A DNA stretch of 64,000 bases, taken from positions 62,001 through 126,000 of the forward strand of contig NZ_CP113915.1 of assembly GCF_029395435.1 (NCBI RefSeq), given 5' to 3'. The translations under genes and the position numbers were made by a program. The notes beneath the pieces are model-generated. The model was not told the origin of the DNA, did no database searches, and worked only from the letters and a program-made list of their open reading frames with translations. Origin of the DNA: Bifidobacterium sp. ESL0790. Its GTDB lineage: Bacteria; Actinomycetota; Actinomycetes; Actinomycetales; Bifidobacteriaceae. Below are positions 25,618 to 36,035 of the stretch, in pieces; position 1 is the stretch's first letter; every line of letters starts with the position of its first letter.

Positions 25618-28600
25618 ATGTCTGGGAGTGGTAAGGCTCTGAAAGTGGCCGCGGTGTTGGTCGCCGCGCTGTCACTAGGTCTTGCGATGCCCGCCGCGAG
25701 CGCTGGTGAGGGTACCGGAGCCGCGGGGGGGGGTGGACTCAAAGCTTATTAGATTCCGATAACGATTCGTCTGGTTTACCAACCGGCGACGCGCCCGTAG
25801 GCGCGCCGCCTTCGGCGGTAACACCAAAATCTCAAAATTTTTCGGCGCCGCAAGCGGCGCCTAACCTCTTACCTCGTTCCCAGCCCGCCGTCGGTCCGCA
25901 AGACGCCACGTGCGAACATGAAGGCGAACACAGCTGGGGCTCCACCAATCCCTTGCAATGGAGCGAACATGTCGACGGCGACGATTGCGTCCTTGAGTTC
26001 AAAAGCGGCCGTGTGCCCAACCATACAGGAACCGACGCTGACCCCGGTCTGCCTTGGACCAACGACTCGGTTACCAAAATCAAGGTGGATAGCGGTGTCG
26101 TCATCGGCACCACAGGCGGACGCTACCTCTTCAGCAACTTGCCCGATCTGAAGTCGGCGGACGTTTCCGGTCTCGATGCTTCCGCCGCGCGTGATATGTA
26201 CGGTGTGTTCTGGAACAACCCCAACCTCACGTCCATCACCGGGCTCGAGAACTGGAACACGAGCAGCGTCACCAGCATGAACAGCATGTTCGACACCTGC
26301 ACCAGCCTCACCAGTGTCGACCTCAGCAACTGGGATACTAGTAGGGTCACCGACATGGGCAGCATGTTCGGCAACGACGGGGCACTCACCACCACCGGCA
26401 TACCAGGCCTTTCCATCCCGCTGGACGCCGACCAGACCAGCATGTTCGATGGAAGCCCGAACGTTGTGCACTGCACCCATCCCGGCACGCACAACTGGAG
26501 CACCCTTACTTGGAAAGAGACACTTACCGGCACCCTGGGAAACACCGAATGTGTGCTTGAGCTGGTCAGCGGCCAAGTGCCTGACCATGCCGGAACTGAC
26601 GCCGATCCGGGACTCCCATGGACTGGCGACAACATCACCAAAGTGAATGTTGACAGTGGCGTGACGTTAGGACAGACTGGAGGGCGTTACCTTTTCAGCA
26701 ACCTGCCCGACCTCAAATCTGCAGACGTTAGTGGTTTAGGTACTTCCGTCGCGCGTGATATGTACGGTGTGTTCTGGAACAACCCCAACCTCACGTCCAT
26801 CACCGGGCTCGAGAACTGGAACACGAGCAGTGTCACCGACATGACCAGCATGTTCGAGGACTGTCCGAAACTCCAGAAGCTCGACCTGTCCAACTGGGAC
26901 ACGGGCAGCGTCACCGACATGCTCGAAATGTTCTGTAACGATGCCGAGCTCACCACTACCGGCATACCCGGCCTCACCATCCCCTCGGAAGCAGATCAAA
27001 CCAGCATGTTTGATGGATGTGACAAGCTCGTCCGCTGTGAACATCCTGGCGAATACAACTGGAGCACGCTCACTTGGAAAGAAACAATGGGAGGTACTCT
27101 CGAAAATCCACAGTGTATCCTTGAGCTGGTCAGCGGCCAAGTGCCTGACCACAACGGAACCGACGCCGATCCGGGACTGCCCTGGACTGGTGACCACATC
27201 ACCAAAGCAATCATTCATAACGGCGTGAGCTTAGGGGAGACTGGCGGTCGTTACCTGCTCAGTAACCTGCCTATCCTCACTACCGCAGACGTCAGTGGAC
27301 TCGACACTAGTCAGGCCCACGATCTCTACGCGGCGTTCTGGAACGACCCTAACCTGAAGGCCATCATCGGACTGGATCACTGGGATACCGGCAACGTAGA
27401 GAACATGAACAGCCTGTTCGACACCTGTCCTAAACTCACTGGGGTCGATCTAAGTAGCTGGGATACCGGCAGCGTCACTGATATGGGTAGCATGTTCTGT
27501 AACGATGCCGAGCTCACCACCATCGGCGTGCCCGGCCTCACCATTCCCTCGGAAGCGGATCAAGCCCGTATGTTTGATGGATGCGTCAAACTCATTCGTT
27601 GCCAACATCCGGGCGAAAACACTTGGGGCACTACCGATAAACTTCACTGGAAGGAAACCTTTGGAGGTACCACCGAGAACCCTGAATGTGTCCTCGAATT
27701 GGAAAACGGCCAGGTGCCTGACCATACCGGGACTGATTCCCATCCTGGCCTTCCTTGGACTGGAGATAATGTCTCCAAGGTGATTGTCCGTAATGGAGTC
27801 AGTATTGCAAACACCGGTGGCCGATTTTTGTTCAGTAATATGCCCAGCCTTACTAGTGCTGATGTCACCAATCTCGACACTTCAACTGCTCATGATTTCT
27901 ACGCCGCATTTTGGAATGATCCCCAACTCGAGTCCATTGACGGCCTCAGTAACTGGAACGTATCGAACGCCACAAACATGAGCGGTCTCTTCCAGAGTGA
28001 CGCAAAACTGACTACGGTGGGAAACCTGTCGGGCTGGCGCACAGGCAATGTGACTACGATGGACGACATGTTCTCTGAAGATACTGCCTTGGTTGGTGAT
28101 TCTGATACGGGAGCTGACCCCACTCCGAATGGTAAGATGCTGAACCTGTCAGGCTGGGACACGGGTAGAGTCACGGACATGCGCTACATGTTTTACGGTT
28201 GCTCGTCATTAGAGTCACTTGACATCTCAGGCTGGGACATGGGGTCGGTGCCGCAGCGTGGCCGCTACGATGGTGTGAATAAAACGCACACAGGTGAGTA
28301 TTACATGAATTACGGGATGCTGCAAGACGCTTCTTCGCTATTGAAGTTACGTGTTGGAGAGCAGGTAAATTTGAGTCCGGGTGACGATACACTATGCTGG
28401 ACGTCAGTTGGCTCGATTGTGTGCGACTCAGTTCCGTATAGTCACTATTCGTTGTGGCAGGATGGTGGTGCGTCCTCGTCGGACCCAGTGTTCGAGGACG
28501 TGTCAGGCATTTGGTCGGTGCGAGGTACCAAGAGTTCAAACGCGGGGTTGGGCGCTACGCCGACGATGACTGACCCCACCTGGCTCTATCTCGTCTCTAC

Positions 28601-29678
28601 TACCTACGACGCCAACGGCGGCGACATCACCACCTGCGCCGACCCGGTGCCCAGCACGAAGATTTGCGAGACCGCAACCAAAGCCAATAGCCGCCTCAAT
28701 GGCTGGAAAGATGGTGACGGTACCTCGAGGGCGTTCGGTTCGACGATTCCATGGAAGGTGCCCGGCAGCAAGCTCACTGCGCAGTGGCAGACGCTCGATC
28801 CGCCGGGTATCAACAAGGTCACGCCTCATTCGGATGGCACGTTAAGTGTGCATGGCAATTTGCCGGGTGGCACACTCGATGGGGATAAATTCACTACTTA
28901 TCCATACGTGGCCGAGACCGGCGGTACGGCGGGAACTCCAGCTGTGAGTGACACAGTGACTCCCGCTACTGCCACCGCACCCAGCGACGCGCCTTGGAGC
29001 ATCGACTACACCACGGCCACCAACCCGTATCCGTCTGATGACGTTGGCTCGGGTGTGTCTTACTGGTTCACCTCCACGCTTACGCAAAAGGACAACACTA
29101 CCTCGGCTGAGTCCGACCCGCGTACCAAGCTCACCATCGACACGGTCGCGCCCGGTCTGGCCGACACGCGCACCGCGGAGCGCAGCACCTCTAGTGGCTT
29201 GGGCGTGAAGGCGACCGTCAGGGGCGTCGCCTGGACCAGCGGCGACCAGTCAGCCCAGACCAACCGGGCCGTGGAGGCCGACGATCGGATCGTGGTCACC
29301 TGGCCGGACGGCACGAGGAGCGGCGCCAAGGCCGACGGGTCGCCGCTCGACGCGGGCGACCCGGGCAGCATCGTCACCGGGTCGGACGGCTCGTTCGTGG
29401 TCGATGTGCCGGCCGGCACCGCTCTCAATGGCAGCAACGCAACCGTTGCCGTCTACGACAACGCTGATGGCCCCGGTACCAGCACAGCCCACCCGGCGGG
29501 CTACGAGAACAAGGCCAACCACAGCTCTGTCATCGTGCGTCTCACCCCGCCGACCGTCAACAAGCTGCCCATGACCGGCAACCAGTGGCAAGCCAGCAAC
29601 CTCATCCTGCTCACTGCAATCGCCGCACTCTCCATCGCCACGAGCGTCTACGCCCAATACCGCCGAGCACGCCACTGA
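25618..29678 (+). CDS. LPxTG-anchored BspA/DUF285 repeat surface protein, frame-split by a G9 tract (phase off as sequenced)
   Basis: Start ATG at 25618 gives a signal peptide (GKALKVAAVLVAALSLGLAMPAASA) and stops after 44 residues at 25750-25752. The frame offset from it is open from the G tract to 29678. Adding one G or removing two joins them into a 1353-aa protein, and the joined stretch before 25953 (CEHEGEHSWGSTNPLQWSEH) is homologous to later repeats. The body has four DUF285-type units of about 188 residues (WNTSSVTSMNSMF, LSNWDTSRVTDM). Then come a Listeria-Bacteroides-like repeat (TYDANGG...LTAQW), Ig-like segments, and a sorting signal: LPMTG, hydrophobic span, YRRARH. Likely an adhesin. 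It could instead be a sequencing error in the homopolymer; either way this is one gene. Confidence 0.88.
25725..25733 (+). repeat. Nine-guanine tract inside the signal-peptide region
   Basis: G9 preceded by GCC GC and followed by TGG. It lies 12 codons after the end of the signal-peptide hydrophobic core and is exactly where the two frames of the surface protein need joining. Ten or seven Gs give the full-length protein; nine stop at TAG 25750-25752. Such tracts change length by slipped-strand mispairing. Confidence 0.85.
25986..27950 (+). repeat. Tandem 564-573-bp repeats within the surface-protein gene
   Basis: The unit landmark Cys-Val/Ile-Leu-Glu starts at 25986, 26550, 27114 and 27687, giving spacings of 564, 564 and 573 bp. 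Units one and two share an almost unbroken identical run of about 80 bp (26187-26266 and 26751-26830). Such DNA identity allows recombination that would add or remove units. Confidence 0.8.
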
Positions 29679-29907
29679 CCACCTACTGGTGTGCGCTGCG
29701 GCATCCACCACGGCCGTAACGCACACCAGATCAATCACCGCCATGGCTTATCACGGAGAGAAACTCATCACGGCCCACCACTGAGAAGCTCACCACCAAC
29801 TACAACTGAATAAACTCACCATCACCAATCACCACGCTGGGGTTTCGTCTTCCCGGTTTCCAACGGCGGGAGGTGAAATCATACCTTATATATGGTTCGT
29901 GAAACCA

Positions 29908-29944
29908 AACGTGCACGCCACTGGATTGGTGTGGCGTGCACGTT
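29908..29944. terminator. Bidirectional hairpin between convergent genes
   Basis: Perfect 14-bp arms AACGTGCACGCCAC / GTGGCGTGCACGTT with a 9-nt loop, 230 bp after the surface-protein stop and 27 bp after the symporter stop on the other strand. No T-run. The 29679-29907 stretch has no gene. Confidence 0.6.
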
Positions 29945-29970
29945 GTTGGCCGATGCTGGAATCGGGCTGG

Positions 29971-31623
29971 TCACTCCTTATTATTACTGGGCTTGCTGGA
30001 TTTCAATCCGCACATGTCGTCGCCTTGGCCGTCGAGGGCGCTGGCGGGGGAGAAGTCGAGCAAGTTGCTTGACTGACTGAGGTTGAGCGTGACCGCGGGC
30101 TTGTCGGTTGCGCTAGTGTCTGTATCCGTGCCGACTCCGGCCGCAACGTTTGCGTTCGCGTCAGCATTGGCTTCAACTCCAACCGTAGCGTTCGCACTCG
30201 CGCTGTCGCCAGCTCCAGCTGTAACGCCCGTGCTGGCAGCGGCCGCGCCATCCTCAACCGTCCCACCATGCTGCTCCTTAATATCCAGCTCGTTCTCGTC
30301 GCTGTCGACGAACTCCTTGCGGCCGTGGTAGAGGTCCTGGTCCAGCTCGTGCTCGGTGGCGGCCACGATGACGGCGGTGTTGGCCGCGCCCGCCACGTTG
30401 AGCGCCGTGCGCCCCATGTCCACGATTTGCGAGATCGGCTGCGAGATGGCGATGAACGGGATCGGCAGGCCCATTGCGGCGAACAGCGAGGTGGCGGTGA
30501 TGGTGGCCGTGCCGGGCACGCCGACGGTGCCGATGGAGACCAGCAGCGTCAGGCCCACGAGCATGAGGTATTGCAGGGGCGAGTAGTTGAGGCCCATCGC
30601 GTTGACGGCGAAGACGGCGAGCAGGGTGGGCCACACGCCGGCGCATCCGGGCATGCCCAGGTTGGCGCCGAGGCTCGAGACGAACGAGGCGATGTCGCCG
30701 GGCACGCCGCCGCGCCGCAGCTGCCGCACGGTCACCGGGATGGTGCCGATGCTGCTCTCAGAGGTGAACGCCACCACGCCTGCCGGCCAGAACATCTTGA
30801 AGAACGGCAGTGGGTTCGTGCGCGTCGTCACGCCCAGAATCACTGGCTGCACCACGAAGAGCTGAAGCGCGATGGCGATATAGGCCACCACGAGCACGAG
30901 CAGCAGCGGAAGAAGCGTGGCGAGGTTGCTGTTGCTCACGGCCGCCGCGATCAGCGCCAGCACGGCGTAAGGGGTGAAGCCGACCACGATCTGCGTGGCC
31001 TTGGAGAGCACCACGTTGCCCGCGTCCACGAAGGTCTTGAACGGCTTGACCGCTGCCGCGCCCTTGGCCGTGGAAGCCGCGCCGTTGTAGGCCAGCGCCA
31101 CGAGGATGGCGAAGATGACCACCGGCACCACCTGGTTGGCGGCCCAGTTGCTCACGAGGTTCGAGGGGAAGAGGCCCACCAGCGTGCTCAGCGTGGACGG
31201 CACGTGCTTGGCCTGGTAGTTGGTCGGCAGCTTGAAGGTGAAGCCCTGGCCCACGCGGAACGCCAGCGCCAGGCCGAGCGTGAGCAGTGAGGCGGTGAGC
31301 GTGTTGAGCAGCAGGAAGATCACCGTTTTCACGCCGATGTTGCGCAGGCGCAGCGAGGTGCCGAGGTTGGTGATGCTCGAGATGACGCTGAAGAGCAGCA
31401 GCGGCACCACGATGGCGGAGATCGCGTTCGACCACACCATGCCGAAGGCGGCCACAAAGGTGGTGTGGCCCTTGAAGACGAGGCCCAGCACGATGCCGAG
31501 CGCCGTGGCGATGATGACGCGGGCGCTGAACCCGGCCTTTTTCTTGATGCTCAGGGCCGCGAGCCCCGCGAAAAGCAGCACGGTGACGCCGAGCGCCACC
31601 CATTCCCATTCGATTGCCGTCAT
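29971..31623 (-). CDS. Cystine-type dicarboxylate/amino acid:cation symporter (TcyP-like)
   Basis: 550 aa. The first 430 residues are a DAACS-family transporter with eight or more spans and two re-entrant hairpins: FTSESSIGTIPVT and GVPGTATITATSLFAAMGLP. LGANLGMPGCAGVWPTLLAV and VDMGRTALNVAGA closely match the L-cystine importers TcyP/YdjN, and the glutamate-type NMDGT motif is absent. Cystine uptake is therefore the best guess. The C-terminal 120 residues are Ala/Asn/Asp-rich and cytosolic. ATG at 31623 is used because AAAGGA lies 10 nt upstream; 49 further codons upstream are low complexity and unlikely to be translated. Monocistronic. Confidence 0.85.
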   Translation of the reverse strand: MTAIEWEWVALGVTVLLFAGLAALSIKKKAGFSARVIIATALGIVLGLVFKGHTTFVAAFGMVWSNAISAIVVPLLLFSVISSITNLGTSLRLRNIGVKTVIFLLLNTLTASLLTLGLALAFRVGQGFTFKLPTNYQAKHVPSTLSTLVGLFPSNLVSNWAANQVVPVVIFAILVALAYNGAASTAKGAAAVKPFKTFVDAGNVVLSKATQIVVGFTPYAVLALIAAAVSNSNLATLLPLLLVLVVAYIAIALQLFVVQPVILGVTTRTNPLPFFKMFWPAGVVAFTSESSIGTIPVTVRQLRRGGVPGDIASFVSSLGANLGMPGCAGVWPTLLAVFAVNAMGLNYSPLQYLMLVGLTLLVSIGTVGVPGTATITATSLFAAMGLPIPFIAISQPISQIVDMGRTALNVAGAANTAVIVAATEHELDQDLYHGRKEFVDSDENELDIKEQHGGTVEDGAAAASTGVTAGAGDSASANATVGVEANADANANVAAGVGTDTDTSATDKPAVTLNLSQSSNLLDFSPASALDGQGDDMCGLKSSKPSNNKE

Positions 31624-32515
31624 GATCTGGTATTCCTTTCCGAGGCCGCTGGAGGCGGTGGGCTCGTGTGGTTTGTTTGATGGTTGATTGGTTTGTTGAT
31701 TGGATGTTTTGGTGTCTTGGATGCGAGGGATGTCTGGGGCGTCTTGGACGTCTTGGATGTCGGAACCCACGGCCGATTTTCCGCAAACGGTGCGGATGGC
31801 TGGGTGCCGAGCGCGATAAAAGAAACTGCTGAATCAGCCGTTTTGATATGGGATTCCCTATTTCGGGACTATTTATTATCTATTAGTCGCAAAAATGAGG
31901 CGCAGATGCAATTCGCGATAGCAAAGTCGATGGTTTCAAATGCTCAACGCATAATGAATCAACCGATGAATGATCCGCGAATCCCGTATTCAAAAACGGC
32001 GTGCAAGCGCGCTCAGCGGCGACAACAGGACATCGCGGGCAGGCAGAGAAGACAACGCTGGCCGGAGATGGGCTCAGCGGCGTTGCCTGTGAATAGAATT
32101 TGCGATGTCATGGTTGTGATGGTAACGGTGGTCGCACGAAAACGCAAGTTTTCGGTCGCATCGTGATGAAGAAACGTAAGAAACTCCGATCAGGCGTGGT
32201 TCATTCGGCGCAATTCTGTTTCACTGCGCGCGACGACGCTCGTCTGTACGGCAAGGGGAAAACGATTGACGCGAAGGAATATCCTTTATTGTGATAACAA
32301 TCACGTTACCGTGCTTGGCCGATGCATAGCATTGTCCCAAAGTTGAAAATGCTTGCAATATCAACGATTCTCACGTTTTTAGCAGGGCAAGAGCGAAAGA
32401 TTCAATGCAATAATTAGACATGAATCTATACTTTGATGAGATAAACACAGCAAACAATTTTCTACAATACGTGAATAAGGGCACTGAAGCCCTAACACCA
32501 CGAAAGGATTCAATG
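31624..32515. promoter_or_regulatory. Divergent intergenic region with a CRP/GlxR-like palindrome
   Basis: About 890 bp without a supported gene. At 32290-32305 lies TGTGA-TAACAA-TCACG, nine of ten bases of the CRP/GlxR-type TGTGA-N6-TCACA site, about 210 bp upstream of the dehydrogenase. The position is far for direct repression. Binding is conjecture. Confidence 0.3.
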
Positions 32516-33583
32516 ATGAAAGCTGTTCGCATTTATGGTCAGGAAGATGTTCGCGTAGAGGACGTCAGCATTAACGATCCGAAGCCGGATCAGGTACAGA
32601 TCAAGGTGAAGGACTGCGGCATCTGCGGTTCCGACCTGCACGGATACACTTCGGGCTGGGGCCTGCCGACGCATCCGCACCCGCTGACCGGCAAGACCGT
32701 CCCGATCACGCTCGGCCATGAGTTCTCGGGTGAGGTCGTCAAGGTCGGCAGCGCCGTCACCGATCTCAAGGTTGGCGACCCCATCGCCGTCGAGCCGCTG
32801 CTCGCCTGTGGCAAGTGTGAGAACTGCCGCGCCGGCAACTACAACTTCTGCAACAACGTCGTCGCCGAGGACGGTGCCGGCAACTTCCTCGGCTTCTCCG
32901 AGGACGGCGGCATGGCCGAGTTCTGCAACGTCGATGACGTCTTCGCCCACAAGCTGCCTGAAGGCATGAGCTATGAGCTCGGCGCGCTGTGCGAGCCGGT
33001 CTCCGTGGTCTACGAAGCCATCAAGAAGTGCGGCCTGCGCGAAGGCAACACCGTCGCCATCATGGGCGCCGGCCCGATTGGCCTGATCTGCGCCATCTTG
33101 GCCCGCATCGCCGGTGCCAACAAGATCTACATCTCCGATCTGGCCGAGAACCGTCTCGCCAAGTGCCGCGAGCTCGGCTTCACCGACGTGCTCAACCCGA
33201 GCAAGCAGGACGTCGCCGCCGAGATCAAGAAGGAATGCCCCAACGGCGTCGACATCACCTTCGAGTGCGCCGGTGTGCAGCCCACCTTCAACACCGCGCT
33301 GAGCGTCACCAAGCGTACCGGCAAGCTGCAGATCGTCGCCCTGTTCGGCCGCCCGCTGACCATCAACATCACCGATGACGTGATCATGCAGGGCATCGAC
33401 ATCTACACCACGCTCTGCTATCAGAACAGCTTCGACACCGTCCTGGGCATCATCAACAACCACAAGGACCAGTTCGAGCCGGTCATCACCAAGAAGGTCA
33501 GCCTCGACGACGCCATCGAGGGCATCAAGGCCCTGGCCACCGACAAGGACCAGGTCAAGGTGATGATCTCCCCGGAGCTCTGA
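32516..33583 (+). CDS. Zinc-dependent medium-chain dehydrogenase, 2,3-butanediol dehydrogenase-like
   Basis: 355 aa. MDR family enzyme that oxidises or reduces secondary alcohols or ketones with NAD(P). Seen: catalytic zinc ligands in DCGICGSDLH (Cys37 region) and GHE (near 68), structural zinc Cys ligands in CGKCENCRAGNYNFC, and Rossmann motif GAGPIGL near 180 followed by the cofactor Asp in ISDLAENR, which favours NAD. The arrangement LCEPVSVVYEAIKKC is typical of butanediol and sorbitol dehydrogenases. Of two adjacent ATGs the second (32516) has better spacing from GAAAGGA (7 nt). Monocistronic, followed by a hairpin. Codon usage is strongly biased to C-ending codons, suggesting high expression. 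Confidence 0.87.
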   Translation: MKAVRIYGQEDVRVEDVSINDPKPDQVQIKVKDCGICGSDLHGYTSGWGLPTHPHPLTGKTVPITLGHEFSGEVVKVGSAVTDLKVGDPIAVEPLLACGKCENCRAGNYNFCNNVVAEDGAGNFLGFSEDGGMAEFCNVDDVFAHKLPEGMSYELGALCEPVSVVYEAIKKCGLREGNTVAIMGAGPIGLICAILARIAGANKIYISDLAENRLAKCRELGFTDVLNPSKQDVAAEIKKECPNGVDITFECAGVQPTFNTALSVTKRTGKLQIVALFGRPLTINITDDVIMQGIDIYTTLCYQNSFDTVLGIINNHKDQFEPVITKKVSLDDAIEGIKALATDKDQVKVMISPEL

Positions 33584-33657
33584 GCTTTCGCCTGAGCTTG
33601 AGTTTGCTGGCGGGCGCCTCGTGTCATGTCGTCGCGTCCGCTGAGGCGAATTCTCCC

Positions 33658-33723
33658 AACGCCTTTGGCGGCTGGTGCGTTCCGGTGGCCTTCGCCGGCC
33701 TCGCATCAGGCGCCAAAGGCGTT
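33658..33723 (+). terminator. Terminator after the dehydrogenase gene
   Basis: Perfect 13-bp arms AACGCCTTTGGCG (33658-33670) and CGCCAAAGGCGTT (33711-33723) followed by TTT, with a second small GGCC-type stem in the 40-nt loop. Confidence 0.6.
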
Positions 33724-33788
33724 TTCGCATGCTTGCGGTGGCAGATGTGAAAGTGGTGGAGTGAAAGCAAGCGCTCTTCGGGATCCGG

Positions 33789-33902
33789 CACCCACTTAAC
33801 TTCGCTCAAATCACGCCCCAATCGCCAGTACGCGCCGGAATCTCAACGTTTTATACTTTTCGCGGGATTTTTTAAGTGGGTGTCGCCGCGGTTAAGTGGG
33901 TG
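33789..33902. promoter_or_regulatory. Three copies of an 11-bp motif upstream of the M20 amidohydrolase
   Basis: CACCCACTTAA at 33789-33799 and its exact inverse TTAAGTGGGTG at 33872-33882 and 33892-33902. The two direct copies are 20 bp apart, about two helical turns. This is 200-300 bp upstream of the amidohydrolase start, consistent with a looping repressor. The regulator is unknown. Confidence 0.45.
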
Positions 33903-34097
33903 TTGCCCCTCCGCCGCCCGCTATTCGGACTTTCCAAGCGTGCGCAACGCCTGCGGCTTTATGGTGTGAAAACCGGATGGACGTTTCGATGAGTGCGCCC
34001 GAGCACATCGTTGTGTCCGTCTCATGCGTTTGGCGAGGTCGTTTGGCGAGATGCCGAAAGCCGCCAGCGCTTGATGAGATTCGAAAGGAAGTGTTTC

Positions 34098-35546
34098 ATG
34101 GCAGTTGACAGCAACAAGCAGCGGATCATGGACATCGTCGACGAGAAGAAGGGCGAGTTCATCGAGGCGGCGGACCGCATTTGGGAGACGCCGGAGACGC
34201 GTTTCACCGTGCCGAAGTCGGTGGCGCAGCACTATAAGGTCCTCGAGGCCGAGGGATTCGACATTCAAAAGGGCGTGGCCGGCATGGATTACGCCTACAT
34301 CGCCACCTACGGCTCGGGCAAGCCGGTCATCGGCATCACCGCCGAATACGACGCGCTCGACAACCTGAGCCAGGAGGCCGGCAACCCCGACCGCAAGCCG
34401 CTCGTCGTGGGCGCTCCCGGGCAGGGCTGTGGCCACAACATTCTGGGCACAGGCGCGCTGGGAGCCGCCGTCGCGCTCAAGACGCTGATGGAGGAGAAGC
34501 ACCTCAAGGGCACGTTGAAGCTCTTTGGCTGCCCGGCCGAGGAGAGCGGCTACGGCAAGGCGTTCATGGCCCGCGATGGCGTCTTTGATGACGTGGACGC
34601 GGCCTTCACCTGGCACCCCTCCGACACCACGGCGGTCGCCGGCGGATCGGGCCTTGCGGTGATGCAGGCCAACTTCAGCTTCAAGGGTGTCGCGGCCCAC
34701 GCCGCAGCCGCTCCCGAGCAGGGCCGTGACGCGCTCGACGCCGCCACCCTGATGACCGTGGGCGTGCAGTTCCTGCGCGAACACATCATCGACGCCGCGC
34801 GTATCCACTACGCCTATCTCGACGCCGGCGGCCAGTCCGCCAACGTCGTTCACCCCACGGCCACGCTCTACTTCTTCGTGCGTGCCCCGTTCCTCGACCA
34901 GGCCAAGGATATCTACGACCGCGTCGTCAAGATCGCCAAGGGCGCCGCCATGATGACCGACACCGAGCTTTCGATTGACTTCGATTCCGCGTGCGCCAAC
35001 TACGTGCCGAACCACCCGTTGAGCGAGGACATGGATAAGAACCTTGACCTGGTCGGGCCGCTGGAGCTCACCGCCGACGAGCTGGAGTTCGAGCGCAAGA
35101 TTCAGGCCAACAACCCCAAGGGTTACGAGGGTCCTCTCGCCGAGCGCCTGCAGGCCGCCGACCCGAGTATGAGCAAGGAGGAGGCGCAGAAGATCGCCGC
35201 TTCGAGCATGGCGCTGCGCAAGTTCCCGCTCATCTACACCACCGACACCAAGGGCCAGGCGTCTACCGACGTCGGCGACGTGAGCTGGTGCACCCCCACG
35301 GCGCAGTACTACGGCGGTTTCGAGCCGCTGGGCACGCCCGCGCATTCGTGGCAATGGGTGGCCAACGGCCAGTCCAGCGTGGCCCACAAGGGGCTCGTGC
35401 AGGCCGCCAAGACCATCGCGCTGACTGCATACGACGCCCTCACCGACGCCGATTTGCTGGGCGAGGCCAAGGTTGCATACAACGAGCAGTTCAAGGACAA
35501 GCCGTATAAGTCGGTGATTCCGCCGGAGACGCATCCGCACGGCTGA
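34098..35546 (+). CDS. M20-family amidohydrolase (AbgB-like)
   Basis: 482 aa. M20 metallopeptidase fold as in p-aminobenzoyl-glutamate hydrolase subunit B. Metal-site signatures: TAEYDAL (Asp), GQGCGHNILGTGALGAA (His), PAEESGYGKAFM (Glu-Glu), TWHPSDT (His), and a C-terminal GTPAHSWQW His. The dimerisation domain is at about 190-330. AbgB-type enzymes hydrolyse amide bonds of aminoacyl or aromatic amides; the substrate here is not known. ATG at 34098 has AAAGGA 8 nt upstream; a longer frame to 33993 lacks one. It is monocistronic and closed by a strong 17-bp hairpin. No AbgA-like or transporter partner lies next to it. Confidence 0.85.
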   Translation: MAVDSNKQRIMDIVDEKKGEFIEAADRIWETPETRFTVPKSVAQHYKVLEAEGFDIQKGVAGMDYAYIATYGSGKPVIGITAEYDALDNLSQEAGNPDRKPLVVGAPGQGCGHNILGTGALGAAVALKTLMEEKHLKGTLKLFGCPAEESGYGKAFMARDGVFDDVDAAFTWHPSDTTAVAGGSGLAVMQANFSFKGVAAHAAAAPEQGRDALDAATLMTVGVQFLREHIIDAARIHYAYLDAGGQSANVVHPTATLYFFVRAPFLDQAKDIYDRVVKIAKGAAMMTDTELSIDFDSACANYVPNHPLSEDMDKNLDLVGPLELTADELEFERKIQANNPKGYEGPLAERLQAADPSMSKEEAQKIAASSMALRKFPLIYTTDTKGQASTDVGDVSWCTPTAQYYGGFEPLGTPAHSWQWVANGQSSVAHKGLVQAAKTIALTAYDALTDADLLGEAKVAYNEQFKDKPYKSVIPPETHPHG

Positions 35547-35582
35547 GCCGGAATCTGAGCACATCTGAATACCCTCGGATAC

Positions 35583-35653
35583 GCGAAAGGCTGGCGGCCC
35601 GAACCCTAGACATTCCCCTTGAATATGTCGGGTTCAGGCCGCCAGCCTTTCGC
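35583..35653. terminator. Strong hairpin between convergent genes
   Basis: Perfect 17-bp arms GCGAAAGGCTGGCGGCC / GGCCGCCAGCCTTTCGC, 37-nt loop with extra pairing. It serves the amidohydrolase and possibly the opposite small gene. Confidence 0.7.
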
Positions 35654-35723
35654 TTGCCTTGGCCGCTACGTCAACCTGTTTGGAACGTTGACGTCAGCGC
35701 GCCTGGCTGTGCGTCGAGCTCGT

Positions 35724-36035
35724 TCAGCTCTTCGACTCGTCGCGACGTACGATCTCGCTGGCGATCTCCTGGATGCTGCAGAGCTTGAGGGCGTTGGCGC
35801 CGCGGATGCCGCTGGCCTCCTCCTCGCTGAGCACGTGGGTCTTCACCAGCGCGTCGACGGGGTTGATGCCGTAGCCGCGTGCGATGGCGATGATCTCGTC
35901 AGTGGCGAGGTCATCCATCTTGAACCGCTTGTAAAGCGTGGCGTAGGGGATGTCGCTACGCTTCGAGATCTTGTTGATCGAATCACTGTGGGTGATCTGC
36001 TTCAGCCACTCGATTGGGCTTTCGTTTGAATCCAT
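35724..36035 (-). CDS. Small HTH-like putative regulator
   Basis: 103 aa. Residues 8-60 (IEWLKQITHSDSINKISKRSDIPYATLYKRFKMDDLATDEIIAIARGYGINPVDALV) look like a compact helix-turn-helix of the phage-repressor kind, reading as sense-alternative-bind helices. The C-terminal segment, ANALKLCSIQEIASEIVRRDES, is probably helical. I do not recognise a named family. ATG at 36035 has AGGAG 7 nt upstream; the ATG at 36041 is too close to it. No partner gene is adjacent. A DNA-binding role is inferred from shape only. Confidence 0.7.
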   Translation of the reverse strand: MDSNESPIEWLKQITHSDSINKISKRSDIPYATLYKRFKMDDLATDEIIAIARGYGINPVDALVKTHVLSEEEASGIRGANALKLCSIQEIASEIVRRDESKS

